From assembly GCF_017573465.1 (NCBI RefSeq), contig NZ_JAGEPF010000028.1, forward strand, positions 1 through 64,000: 64,000 nucleotides of DNA. The letters run 5' to 3'. Within the stretch, counting starts at the first letter, position 1; every line of letters begins with the position of its first letter. Below the pieces are notes generated by a model that was not told the DNA's origin, did not search any database, and worked only from the letters and a program-made list of their open reading frames with translations. Of the stretch, positions 25,851 to 34,386 are shown piece by piece. The position numbers were made by a program, and so were the translations under genes. This DNA is from Actinomadura violacea. Lineage in GTDB: Bacteria > Actinomycetota > Actinomycetes > Streptosporangiales > Streptosporangiaceae.

Positions 25851-26101
25851 CAATCGCGGATCTCGCGTTGGCGCTGTTCGGCCTCGAGTACGTCGGCGAG
25901 GGCCGAGCGCTCGGCCTGATGGCGACGAAGGAGCTCGGTGCTGAACTCCGTCCACGCGGCATCTTGCTCGTCGGTCATCTGGGCCGTGTGAACTTCGGAC
26001 TCGACATCGGGATGTGCGTCGAGGAACCTTGCGAACAGGGCACCCATCTCCTGGCTGTGCCGCCGGTTGAGCGCGATGCGTCGCGAGTCCATCGTCCTCA
26101 C
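25850..26101 (-). CDS. Small hypothetical helical protein (83 residues)
   Basis: Starts at ATG 26101 (or the ATG three codons on). The whole sequence is predicted helical and strongly charged (FARFLDAHPDVESEVHTAQM, LLRRHQAERSALADVLEAEQ). Codon use is typical of the genome, and there is no membrane segment. It could be a small regulatory or DNA-binding partner. No family was recognised, and it has no operon partner. Confidence 0.5.
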   Translation of the reverse strand: MRTMDSRRIALNRRHSQEMGALFARFLDAHPDVESEVHTAQMTDEQDAAWTEFSTELLRRHQAERSALADVLEAEQRQREIRD

Positions 26102-26225
26102 CTTCAGCAGTCGGCGCCCTATGCGCCGCAGCCCACGAGACTGATCGCGGGCCTGCGCTAAGTCAAGGCCTCCCTCTCCGCGCTTCTCGCGGCGCGGGCG
26201 GTGGTTGCCCGCGCCGATGGCGTCT

Positions 26226-27446
26226 TCAGTCGGACGGGTGTGGCCGGACGGTCGGGAAGGCGTGGACGCGGGCGCCGGCGATGGCGGCGAAGGCCGGGAC
26301 CAGGAGCAGCAGAACGCTCCAGGGGAGGGACGCGGCGCCGAGCGCGTCGAGCAGGACGCCGCCGATGATCCCGCCCGCGGCCATCGCGACGTTCCACAGG
26401 GTGACCAGCATGGCCTGGGCGGCGTCGGCGGCCGGACCTCCGGCGTCGGCGGCGGCCGTCTGGAGCAGGGTGGGGACGCCTCCCCAGCCGAGGCCCCACA
26501 GCATCGCCGCCAGGTAGACGAGCGCGTCGTGGTGGACGGGGACGGCGAGGACGGCCGCCGCGACGCCGACCAGCAGGACGCTGCCGATGGCGAGCGCGCG
26601 CAGGCGCCGGTCGATGCGGGCTCCGGTGAACCAGATGCTCGCCAGCGACGCGATCCCGAAGACCAGCAGGACCAGGTCGGTCGAGCCGCCCATTCCGACG
26701 TGCCTGAGGAAGGCGGCGATGTAGGCGTAGAGGATGGTGTGGGCCAGGACGAAGGCGAGCGTCACGAAGAGGACGGGGCCGACGCCCGGGACGGTGAGCG
26801 CCCGCAGCATCCCGGGCCGCTCCTGTGAGCGCCGCCCCGGGTGGTCCGGGACGGTCGCGGTGATCCAGCCGAGCAGGACGAGGGTGAGCCCCGTCATCAC
26901 CAGGAAGGGCGCCCGCCAGCCGAGCGACTCGCCGACGAAGGTGCCTGCGGGGACGCCCAGGGACAGTGCGACGGGGATGCCGGACATCGCGACGGCGACC
27001 GCTTTGCCCTGGAGCCGGGCCGGGGCCAGGCGGCGGGCGTAGCCGGCGAGCAGCGCCCAGGCGAGCCCCGCGGCCACCCCGGCGACGAACCGGGCGACCA
27101 GGGTCAGGGGGTAGTCGGACGAGACGGCGGTGACGGTGTTGGCCGCGGCGAACCCGGCCATGGACGTCAGGAGCAGCCGCTTGCGCCGCCATCCGGCGGT
27201 GGCGGCGGTCAGCGGGATGGCGGTGAGGGCGGTGCCGGCGGCGTAGACCGTGACGGCCTGGCCCGCAGCGGACTCGCTGACGTGGAGGCCGCCGCTCATG
27301 CCGGGGAGGACACCGGCGGGAAGCGTCTCGGTCAGGCTGGTGATGAAGACGGCGGTGGCCAGGGCCGTCAGCGCGGCCATGGGCAGTTTCTCTTCGCGGA
27401 CCGGCACCCGCGGAGCGGCGGGCCGGTCGATGCTCTCGGTGGACAT
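26226..27446 (-). CDS. MFS exporter (DHA1, AraJ/YdhP-like)
   Basis: A 406-residue transporter with 12 hydrophobic helices. Motifs include LPAGVLPGMSGGLHVSESAA near helix 1, the loop TAGWRRKRLLL after helix 2, GYARRLAPARLQGKAVAVAM and helix 5 SLGVPAGTFVGESLGWRAPF. This pattern is typical of AraJ-type sugar or drug efflux proteins. ATG 27446 is divergent from a MerR gene with a palindromic operator between them, so export is probably induced by a ligand or stress sensed by MerR. Confidence 0.9.
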   Translation of the reverse strand: MSTESIDRPAAPRVPVREEKLPMAALTALATAVFITSLTETLPAGVLPGMSGGLHVSESAAGQAVTVYAAGTALTAIPLTAATAGWRRKRLLLTSMAGFAAANTVTAVSSDYPLTLVARFVAGVAAGLAWALLAGYARRLAPARLQGKAVAVAMSGIPVALSLGVPAGTFVGESLGWRAPFLVMTGLTLVLLGWITATVPDHPGRRSQERPGMLRALTVPGVGPVLFVTLAFVLAHTILYAYIAAFLRHVGMGGSTDLVLLVFGIASLASIWFTGARIDRRLRALAIGSVLLVGVAAAVLAVPVHHDALVYLAAMLWGLGWGGVPTLLQTAAADAGGPAADAAQAMLVTLWNVAMAAGGIIGGVLLDALGAASLPWSVLLLLVPAFAAIAGARVHAFPTVRPHPSD

Positions 27447-27461
27447 GCCGGGTATCGTCGA

Positions 27462-27483
27462 ACCTTCACATCCATGTGAAGGT
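27462..27483. promoter_or_regulatory. MerR operator, near-perfect 22-bp palindrome
   Basis: ACCTTCACAT (27462-27471) and ATGTGAAGGT (27474-27483) are exact reverse complements around CC. MerR regulators bind such sites within long-spaced promoters; this one lies 16 bases before the exporter start and 29 before the MerR ATG. Confidence 0.8.
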
Positions 27484-27511
27484 CAACCCGGCATCGCGTG
27501 AGGTGGGACAT

Positions 27512-27889
27512 ATGCGCATCGGGCAGCTCTCCGAACTGACCGGCGTCTCCCGGCGGCTCCTGCGCTACTACGAGGAGCAGGGCCTCATCATCTCGCAGCG
27601 CTGCGCGAACGGCTACCGCGACTACGACGAGCAGACCGTGGACCGTGTCGTGCAGGTCCGCGGGCTGCTGGACGCGGGACTGCCGACCCGCATCATCAAG
27701 CAGATCCTGCCGTGCCTCGACAAGCCGCGGAACATCGTCTTCTCCGACGCCACGCCGGAGATGCTCACGACGCTGGAGGCCGAGCTCGACCGAATGAGCC
27801 GGCGGATCGAGTGCCTCGCCCGCAACCGGGACGCGATCGCCGACTACCTCGGCGAGGTCCGCGCGCACGCCCGCGCGGACGTCGCCTGA
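27512..27889 (+). CDS. MerR-family regulator
   Basis: A 125-residue protein. The N-terminal winged helix-turn-helix reads RIGQLSELTGVSRRLLRYYE, then EQGLIISQRCANGYRDYDEQ, and is followed by the usual dimerisation helix (LDRMSRRIECLARNRDAIAD). There is no C-terminal ligand domain and no metal-binding cysteine cluster. ATG 27512 with a GAGGTGGG site is preferred over an upstream ATG at 27476 because it starts right at the domain and the earlier one lies inside the operator region. It should control the divergent MFS gene and itself. Confidence 0.9.
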   Translation: MRIGQLSELTGVSRRLLRYYEEQGLIISQRCANGYRDYDEQTVDRVVQVRGLLDAGLPTRIIKQILPCLDKPRNIVFSDATPEMLTTLEAELDRMSRRIECLARNRDAIADYLGEVRAHARADVA

Positions 27890-27913
27890 GACGTCCCCCC
27901 CCGCGGCGGGCAT

Positions 27914-28466
27914 TCACCCGGCGGGGTCCGGACGGTGCCGTCCGATCGGGATGATGAGCGGGGTCCCGGCGACGGGGTCGACGCCGACCTGGCAGCGCAG
28001 CCCGAACACCTCCTCCACCAGGTCCTCGTTCACGATCGCGGACGGCGCGCCCTCGGCCGCGACCCGGCCGTCCTTCATGGCGACGAGGTGGTCGGCGTAG
28101 CGGCAGGCGTGGCTGAGGTCGTGCAGGACCATCACGACGGTGCGCCCCTCGCGCCGGTTCAGGTCGGCGACCAGGTCCAGGACGTCGATCTGGTGGGCCA
28201 GGTCCAGGTAGGTCGTCGGTTCGTCGAGCAGCGGCAGGGGCGTCTCCTGCGCGACGGGCGACTGGGGCAGGATGCCGAGCCGCCGAGCCAGCTCGCGGGT
28301 GCGGACCGAGCGCAGTGCCCGGCCGTCGAGCAGCACCGACCCGCCGCGCGGCGCGAGCAGCCGGGCGAGGGGCGAGCCGCAGCCCGTCGGCGCGCAGCCG
28401 CGGCGCGTCCCCGTCCGCGGCGTCCGGGTGCGGGCCGGTGCCGGGCCGGGTGTCGTGTGCGGTCAT
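27914..28466 (-). pseudogene. Siderophore ABC importer ATPase (FecE/FepC-like), two internal deletions
   Basis: The gene starts normally at ATG 28466 and encodes an N-terminal lead to LRADGLRLA. It then passes, near 28360-28375, directly and out of frame to LARLLAP-type sequence that normally follows Walker A, so the Walker A motif is missing. The frame resumes with VLLDGRALRSVRTRELARRL and GILPQSPVA, then jumps in frame to QETPLPLLDEPTTYLD, lacking about 75-80 residues including the LSGGQ signature. The end, with Walker B, the switch histidine (MVLHDLSHACRYAD) and the C-terminus, is intact. It cannot bind or hydrolyse ATP as encoded. Confidence 0.8.
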
Positions 28467-28471
28467 GGTGT

Positions 28472-29491
28472 TCAGCCTCCTGAGCCGGCGCGGGTGGCGC
28501 GGACGAGCAGCCACAGCAGAACGGGCGCGCCGAACGCGCCCGTGACCACCCCGACCGGCAGTTCGGTTCCCGGGATGACGACGCGTGCGGCGATGTCGGC
28601 GCCGAGGACGATGGCGGATCCGGCGAGGCCGGACGCGACGGGCGGCGGCCAGGCCGTTCCGGCGAGCCGCTGCGCGATCTGCGGGGCGGCCAGGGCGACG
28701 AACGCGATCGGGCCGGCGGCGGCCGTGGCGAGCGCGACCAAGCCGACGCCGGTGACCATCAGCGCGAACCGGGTGTACTGGACGGGAGTGCCGAGCCCGC
28801 GGGCGACGTCGTCGCCCAGTTGCAGGGTGCGGGTCCAGCGGCCGAGCGGCAGCGCGGCCGGCACGAGCAGCGCCAGCGCGATCGCGAGCGCGTGGACATG
28901 GCTCCACGCGCGGCCGTTGAGGTTGCCGACGAGCCGGCCCGTCGCGGCCTGCGCCTCGAACCGGCCGCCGCGGGCGACGAGGAAGTCGGTGAGGCTGCCG
29001 CAGATCCACGAGAGGCCGACGCCGACCAGCACGATGCGGTAGCCGGTGGTGCCGCGCCGCCACGCCAGGGCGTAGACGAGCAGGGCGGTGGCCAGCGCGC
29101 CGCCGATGCCGAGGACGATTCCGGCGACGACGGCGCTGCCGGCGCCCTGGGTGATGCCGATCATGTCGGGGCTGGCGAGCGGGTTGCGGGCCATGGTCTG
29201 GAACAGCGCTCCGGCGAGGCCGAACGCGAACCCGGCCAGCAGTCCGGTGAGGGCGCGGGGGAGCCGGAACTCGCGGACGATGAGCAGCGTGCCGCCGTCC
29301 CCGGAGCCGGTGAGGGCGCGCATCACGTCGTGGAGCGGGATCGGGACGTCGCCCATCGCGATGCCCTGGCAGAACGCCAGTATGGCCGCGGCGGCGAGCG
29401 CCGCGCACGTGATCAGCAGCCGCGGGCGCAGCACGCCCGACACTGCGGGCCGGGACAGCCGGAATGCCATCCCGGTGGCGGGCGAGGCCAT
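28472..29491 (-). CDS. Iron-siderophore importer permease (FecD-like)
   Basis: A 339-residue FecCD-type permease with about ten helices. Hallmarks are REFRLPRALTGLLAGFAFGL, GALFQTMARNPLASPDMIGI, and the coupling loop LGDDVARGLGTPVQYTRFAL followed by AGPIAFVALAAPQIAQRLAG. It appears complete and should form the membrane channel with the FecC-like partner. It lies 3 bases after that gene and 5 bases before the broken ATPase gene, in the iron-box operon. With partners damaged it is probably a relic in function. Confidence 0.92.
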   Translation of the reverse strand: MASPATGMAFRLSRPAVSGVLRPRLLITCAALAAAAILAFCQGIAMGDVPIPLHDVMRALTGSGDGGTLLIVREFRLPRALTGLLAGFAFGLAGALFQTMARNPLASPDMIGITQGAGSAVVAGIVLGIGGALATALLVYALAWRRGTTGYRIVLVGVGLSWICGSLTDFLVARGGRFEAQAATGRLVGNLNGRAWSHVHALAIALALLVPAALPLGRWTRTLQLGDDVARGLGTPVQYTRFALMVTGVGLVALATAAAGPIAFVALAAPQIAQRLAGTAWPPPVASGLAGSAIVLGADIAARVVIPGTELPVGVVTGAFGAPVLLWLLVRATRAGSGG

Positions 29492-29494
29492 TCC

Positions 29495-30397
29495 TCACGC
29501 CTCCGCGAGGCGCCGGCGGCGGACCAGCGCGATGAAGAAGGGCCCGCCGATGACCGCGACCAGCACTCCGGCCTGGAGCTCCGTGGGCGAGTCGATGAGG
29601 TGCCCGGCCAGGTCGGCGGCCAGCAGCAGGCACGGCGCCAGCAGCGCCGAAAGCGGCAGCAGCCACCGCTGGTCGGGGCCGAGCCCGGCGGCCCGGGCGA
29701 GGATCCGCGCCGAGTGCGGGACGATCAGGCCGAGGAAGACCACCGGGCCGATCACCGCGACGGCGCCGCCGGCCAGCCGGGTGATCGCGGCGGCGGCGAC
29801 GTCGTCACCGAGGACGAGGCTGTTCAGCGCGGGCGCGCAGGCGAGCGCGAGCACGGCGCCGGCGGCCAGGAGCGGCAGCACCCGCCGGACCACGCCGGCG
29901 TCCTGCCCGGCGAGCGAACCGGCGGACCAGAACCGGTACCGGTCGAGCGCGTCGGGGCCGGTCCGCACGATGCCGTTGGTGAAGGAGTTCAGCATCGCGG
30001 TGACGGCGACGCCCGCGAGCGCGAGCTTGACCGGCGTGGACCCGGATCGGCCGAGCCCGGCGAGCAGGTACACCACGGCGCTGGCGGCGAGCGCGCCCGC
30101 GAATCCGAACCAGATGTAGCCGTAGAGCGAGCCGATGCCGAGCGCCCCGACCGCGAACACGATGGCGAACGTCGCGCCGGCGCTCACCCCGAGGATGCCG
30201 GGGTCGGCGAGGGGGTTGCGGGTGAGGGCCTGCATGACGGCGCCGGACAGGCCGAGCACCGCGCCCGTGGCGACGCCGAGGACGGTGCGCGGCACCCGCA
30301 CCGACCACACGACGTGGTCGATGCGGGTGCTGGACGGGTCGCCGAACAGGGCCCGCACGACGTCGTCCACGGGGATGCGCAGCGCCCCGTGGCCCAC
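29495..30397 (-). pseudogene. Iron-siderophore importer permease (FecC-like), N-terminally truncated
   Basis: From GTG 30397 the frame gives GALRIPVDDVVRALFG, RVPRTVLGVATGAVLGLSGA, MQALTRNPLADPGILGVSAG and the normal remainder, including the coupling loop LVLGDDVAAAAITRLAG. Family members carry about 40-50 more residues with the first membrane helix before this point. Here the upstream sequence is instead the middle of a binding-protein gene, in another frame. The shared string CCGTGGGCC at the joint suggests a deletion through microhomology. Without helix 1 the permease is likely misfolded. Confidence 0.75.
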
Positions 30398-30625
30398 GGG
30401 CCGATGGCGCCGGGGTAGCCGCCGAGCCACTCGGTGGTGCCGACCGGGACGGTGCCGAGCGCGAGAACGGCGTCCTGGTCGGTGAGGCCGACGGTCACGA
30501 CGCGCTTGGGCGCGGCCGGGACGGTCGTCGAGCCGTACTTGTGCTGGATCGTGGCGGGGAACGCGGTGCCGGCCGCGGCGCTCTTCGCGGAGCCCTTGGT
30601 GCCGGTGCCGTCAGGCGCGGTCGTG
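30392..30625 (-). pseudogene. Siderophore-binding lipoprotein (FepB-like) internal fragment
   Basis: About 70 residues are recognisable: AFPATIQHKYGSTTVPAAPK, RVVTVGLTDQDAVLALGTVP and TEWLGGYPGAIGPWA. These match the first lobe of actinobacterial iron-siderophore binding proteins. The signal peptide and lipobox are missing on the upstream side, where the fragment is fused to the 3' end of the ABC exporter gene. The whole second lobe is missing downstream, where it is fused to the FecC-like permease. It is non-functional. Confidence 0.75.
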
Positions 30626-32437
30626 CTCCCGGGTGCCGGACCATGCACGCCACAGGTCGGCGTACCGCCCGCCCGCCACGCGCAGTTCGTCGTGCGTGCC
30701 GCTCTCCACGACCCGGCCGTCCTCCATGACGACGACGCGGTCGGCGGACGCCGCCTGGGTGAGCCGGTGGGCGACGACGAGGGCGGTGCGGCCCGCGACG
30801 GCACGGTCGGTGGCCTGCTCGAGTTCGCGGGCGCCGCTGCTGCCGGCCTCGGCGGTCGCCTCGTCCAGCACGGCCACCGGCGGGTCGGCGAGGATCAGCC
30901 GCGCCAGCGCGAGCTGCTGGGCCTGCGCGCCGCCGATCCGGTGGCCGCCCCCTCCGACGACGGTGTCCAGGCCGTCCGGGAGCGCCCGCGCCCACTCCAG
31001 CGCCCCGACCGCGGCGAGCGCCTCGGACAGTTCGGCGCCGGTGGCGCCGGGGCGGGCGAGCCGCAGGTCGTCGGTGAGCGGCCCGGCGAAGACGTGCACC
31101 TCCTGGGTGACCAGGGCGACGGCGCGCCGGGCGGCGGCCGGGCCGAGGTCCTCCAGGTCGATGCCGCCGATCAGGACCGTCCCGGCGGTCGGGTGGTGCA
31201 CGCCCGCGACCAGCCGGGCGACGGTGGTCTTGCCCGCGCCGCTCGCGCCGACCAGCGCGACGCGCTCACCGGGACGGACGTCCAGGTCCACGCCGTGCAG
31301 GACGGGCCGTCCCGGCACGTAGGCGTGGCCGAGCCCGGCGGCGGTGACCGAGGCGTCGCGCGGGGAGAGCCGGCCCGCGGGCTCGGGTGCGGGCCCGTCG
31401 GCGACACCGGCGAGGCGGGCGAGCCCCGCGGCGGCGGACTGGGCGTCGTCCAGCAGCGCGAGCGCGGTGTTCATCGGCGTGAACAGGTTGTGGAAGTACA
31501 GGGCGGCGGCGGTCGCGGCGCCGATGGACACCGACCCGCCGCGCACCAGCAGGAACCCGGCGACCAGCACGGCGGCCAGGCCGGTGTACTCGGCGACGTG
31601 CAGCCGCATGTAGAAGCGCAGGACGAGGGTCACGCCGCGCATCGTCAGGTCCACGACCGCCGACGAGCGGCGCGCGACGAGACCGGCGTGCTCGTCCTCC
31701 AGGCGGAGCGCGCGGACGGTCGCGCCGCCGCCGATGCTGTCGAGGAGCTGCTGCTGCTGGGCCCCGTTCGCGACCCGCTGCTCCGCGTAGAGCGGCACTG
31801 CGCGCCGCACGTACCAGCGAGCGGTGTACGCCTGGACGGGCGCGGCGAGCAGCGCGGCGACGAGGAAGCGCCAGTCCAGCACGGCCAGCCCGGTGAGCGT
31901 CAGCAGGATCGCCAGCACCGAGCGCACCAGCTCCGGCAGCGCCTTGCGGACGGCCTCGGCGACCAGCGACACGTCCCCGGTCACGCGCGCGACCAGGTCA
32001 CCGGATCCGGAACGTTCCACCCGCGCGAGCGGCAGGTGCAGGGCCCGCTCGACGAACCGCTCGCGCAACCGCGCCAGGACCGTCTCGCCGAGCCGCGCGA
32101 CCAGCGTGAGCCCCCATGCGGTGGCCAGGCCCTGGACGACCGCGACCGCGGCCAGCAGCACGATGACCGGTGTCACGGCGTCCGCCGGCCGGTGCGCGGC
32201 GACCAGGTCCACGACCCGCCCGAGCAGCGGCGGTGTCAGCATCCCGACGGCGGTCGCGGCGGCCATGACGGCGGCCCCGGCGGCGGCGAGCCCCCGATGC
32301 GGCCGCAGCAGTTCACCGAGCAGCGCGCGGACCCGGGCGCCCGAGGCGACGGGCAGCAGCTCGGTTCCGCCGGCTCGTCCGGCGTCCTCCTGCGGGCCGT
32401 GTGCCTGCGCGACGCTCTCCTCGTCCCGGACGGTCAT
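30611..32437 (-). CDS. ABC exporter-fold half transporter A (intact ATP-binding, weak signature)
   Basis: A 608-residue protein with a six-helix transmembrane domain (residues about 30-330) and a nucleotide-binding domain. Walker A is GASGAGKTT with K403, Walker B is VAVLDEATAE with the catalytic glutamate, and the switch histidine is in VVAHRLTQ. The signature is degenerate (IGGAQAQQ in place of LSGGQ). Its ATG overlaps the preceding gene's stop by 4 bases, and the pair should work as a heterodimer. In an iron-regulated operon the likely cargo is a siderophore, either exported or, as in the IrtAB/YbtPQ class, imported. Confidence 0.9.
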   Translation of the reverse strand: MTVRDEESVAQAHGPQEDAGRAGGTELLPVASGARVRALLGELLRPHRGLAAAGAAVMAAATAVGMLTPPLLGRVVDLVAAHRPADAVTPVIVLLAAVAVVQGLATAWGLTLVARLGETVLARLRERFVERALHLPLARVERSGSGDLVARVTGDVSLVAEAVRKALPELVRSVLAILLTLTGLAVLDWRFLVAALLAAPVQAYTARWYVRRAVPLYAEQRVANGAQQQQLLDSIGGGATVRALRLEDEHAGLVARRSSAVVDLTMRGVTLVLRFYMRLHVAEYTGLAAVLVAGFLLVRGGSVSIGAATAAALYFHNLFTPMNTALALLDDAQSAAAGLARLAGVADGPAPEPAGRLSPRDASVTAAGLGHAYVPGRPVLHGVDLDVRPGERVALVGASGAGKTTVARLVAGVHHPTAGTVLIGGIDLEDLGPAAARRAVALVTQEVHVFAGPLTDDLRLARPGATGAELSEALAAVGALEWARALPDGLDTVVGGGGHRIGGAQAQQLALARLILADPPVAVLDEATAEAGSSGARELEQATDRAVAGRTALVVAHRLTQAASADRVVVMEDGRVVESGTHDELRVAGGRYADLWRAWSGTREHDRA

Positions 32438-34137
32438 GACAGCACCGTCGCCCGGTAGCCGTCGTGGCGGGCGGCGAGTTCGGAATGCGTCGCGGCGTCC
32501 TCGGTCCGCCCCTCGGAGATCAGGACGACGCGGTCGGTGACGGCCAGCAGAGCCGGGCTCGTCGTGACGACGACCGTCGTGCGTCCGCGCCGCAGCGCGC
32601 GCACTCCCTCGGCGATGCGCGCCTCGGTGACCGCGTCCACGGCCGTGGTGGGGTCGTGCAGGACGAGGACCGGAGCGTCCGCGGCGAGCGCACGGGCGAG
32701 TGCGACGCGCTGGCGCTGCCCTCCCGACAGCGACCGGCCCCGTTCGCTGACGGACGCCTCGACGCCCCCGGCGCCGTTCCGCAGGGCGGCCGCCACCTCG
32801 TCGGCGCCGGCCGCCGCCATCGCACGGTCCAGGTCGGCCGACGCGGACGCGGCTGCCGCGACGTTCTCGGCGAGACCGCCCGCGAACAGGTCGGCGTCGT
32901 GCGCGGCGACCAGGATCGCGGTCCGCACCGCCGCCGGATGCAGCGCGGTGAGGGGAACGCCGTCCAGCTCCACCGTGCCGACGTCCGGATCGATGTCGCG
33001 TCCGAGGCAGTGCAGCAGCGTCGCCGCGTCCCGCGGATCCGGGGCGACGACGCCGAGCAGCTCACCCGGCCGCGCCTCCAGGTCCACCGACCGCAGGGTC
33101 CCCGCCGCCACGCCGTTCAGCCGCACGTGCCCCGTGACCGGGTCGGACGGCGCGCCGTGCCCGTCCGGCACGGCGTACGGGGAGGCGAGCACCTCCGCGA
33201 TCCGTGCGGCCGACGCGCGGCCCTGCGCGAACTCGGCGTTCACCCATGCCAGGACCGACAGCGGGCCGAGCAGCAGCAGCGCCAGGCCGACGGCCGACAC
33301 CAGCTCGCCGAGGCTGATCTCGCCCTGTGCGGCCAGCCGTCCGCCGACGAGCGCGACCAGCGCGATGAACAGGCCGGTGAGGGCCAGGACCGTCCCGTTC
33401 TGCCACGCCTCGGCGCGGGCGGCCCGCAGGGTCGCGCCCAGCGACTCGGTGCTGGTGCGCCGGTAGCGGTCGACGGCCGCGGACTCGGCGCCGATGCCCT
33501 TGATCACCCGCAGGCCGGCGACCAGGTCGGCGGCGACGGCGGACGCGTGCGCGGCGCGTTCCTGCTCGGCATGGCTGCGACGTTCCAGCGGGCGGCTCAG
33601 CAGATGCCCCGCCCCCAGCAGCAGCGGCGTGCCGACCAGGACGATCAGGCCGAGCAGCACCGAGATGCTCAGCAGCACCGCCGCGCCGCAGGAGACGCCC
33701 ACGAGCGCCGCCATCCCGGCCATCAGCGCCACGTTCACGGCACCGACCCGGCGGGCGTCCTCGGTGGCGATCGACGCGAGCGCACCGGGCAGCCGCCCCG
33801 GCTCCGCCCCGCCGCGCGGATCCAGGACCCGGCCGACGATCGCGACGCGCAGCGCGTGGGCGGCCCGCACCCCTGCCCGCTCTCCCGCGTGGGCCCCGAT
33901 CCGGAACCCCCACGACAGCGCGAGATACACCGCGGCGAGCACGGCGAGCCACATCGCGAGGGCGAGCCCGTCGCCGCCGGCGATGCCCTGGTCGATCGCC
34001 GCACCGATGAGCACGGGTACCAGCGTCTCGCCGATCTGGTGCGCCGAGGCCAGCGCCGCGCTCACCGCCACCCCGCGACGCTGCGAGCGGATCGCCCCGC
34101 CCAGCACCGACCGCCCTGTGGGGACCTCCGCCTTCAC
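32434..34137 (-). CDS. ABC exporter-fold half transporter B (canonical signature, degenerate ATPase motifs)
   Basis: A 567-residue partner with six membrane helices and an ATP domain of opposite asymmetry. The signature LSGGQRQRVALARAL (about residue 470) is perfect. The Walker A position reads VAPDPRDAATLL (about 361-372) with no glycine-rich loop or lysine. Walker B is VLVLHDPTTAVD, with His for Asp and Asp for Glu, and the switch histidine is replaced (VTTSPALL). One working composite site can therefore form only from Walker A/B of the partner and the signature of this protein. GTG 34137 is the first gene of the operon, 45 bases after the iron box. Confidence 0.9.
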   Translation of the reverse strand: MKAEVPTGRSVLGGAIRSQRRGVAVSAALASAHQIGETLVPVLIGAAIDQGIAGGDGLALAMWLAVLAAVYLALSWGFRIGAHAGERAGVRAAHALRVAIVGRVLDPRGGAEPGRLPGALASIATEDARRVGAVNVALMAGMAALVGVSCGAAVLLSISVLLGLIVLVGTPLLLGAGHLLSRPLERRSHAEQERAAHASAVAADLVAGLRVIKGIGAESAAVDRYRRTSTESLGATLRAARAEAWQNGTVLALTGLFIALVALVGGRLAAQGEISLGELVSAVGLALLLLGPLSVLAWVNAEFAQGRASAARIAEVLASPYAVPDGHGAPSDPVTGHVRLNGVAAGTLRSVDLEARPGELLGVVAPDPRDAATLLHCLGRDIDPDVGTVELDGVPLTALHPAAVRTAILVAAHDADLFAGGLAENVAAAASASADLDRAMAAAGADEVAAALRNGAGGVEASVSERGRSLSGGQRQRVALARALAADAPVLVLHDPTTAVDAVTEARIAEGVRALRRGRTTVVVTTSPALLAVTDRVVLISEGRTEDAATHSELAARHDGYRATVLS

Positions 34138-34181
34138 TGCACCTCCGCGCGACCGCCGTCCCCGATGATCAGGACGATGAA

Positions 34182-34200
34182 TTAGGTAAGGCTAACCTCA
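34182..34200 (-). promoter_or_regulatory. Iron box (DmdR1/IdeR-type operator)
   Basis: TTAGGTAAGGCTAACCTCA matches the actinobacterial iron-box consensus (TTAGGTTAGGCTAACCTAA) at 17 of 19 positions and lies 45 bases upstream of the first exporter gene. Iron-bound DmdR/IdeR should repress the operon when iron is plentiful. The divergent gene at 34387 starts about 190 bases away and could be affected but is less likely. Confidence 0.9.
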
Positions 34201-34386
34201 CATGTGCGCGCTGACCAGAGGCAAGGCGGAGTAATCCCGGCAACAGTGCGCGGCCACCCTCCCACCGCGCGGCTCTGTGGGCGCCGGCGTGCGGCGGAAG
34301 CGAGGCGGTGATTCTCACCCGCGGGAGGGAGAGGGTCCGTCGCGTGGGGGAGTCGCCGCGTGCCCGCCGGATCGCAGAATCCTGGC

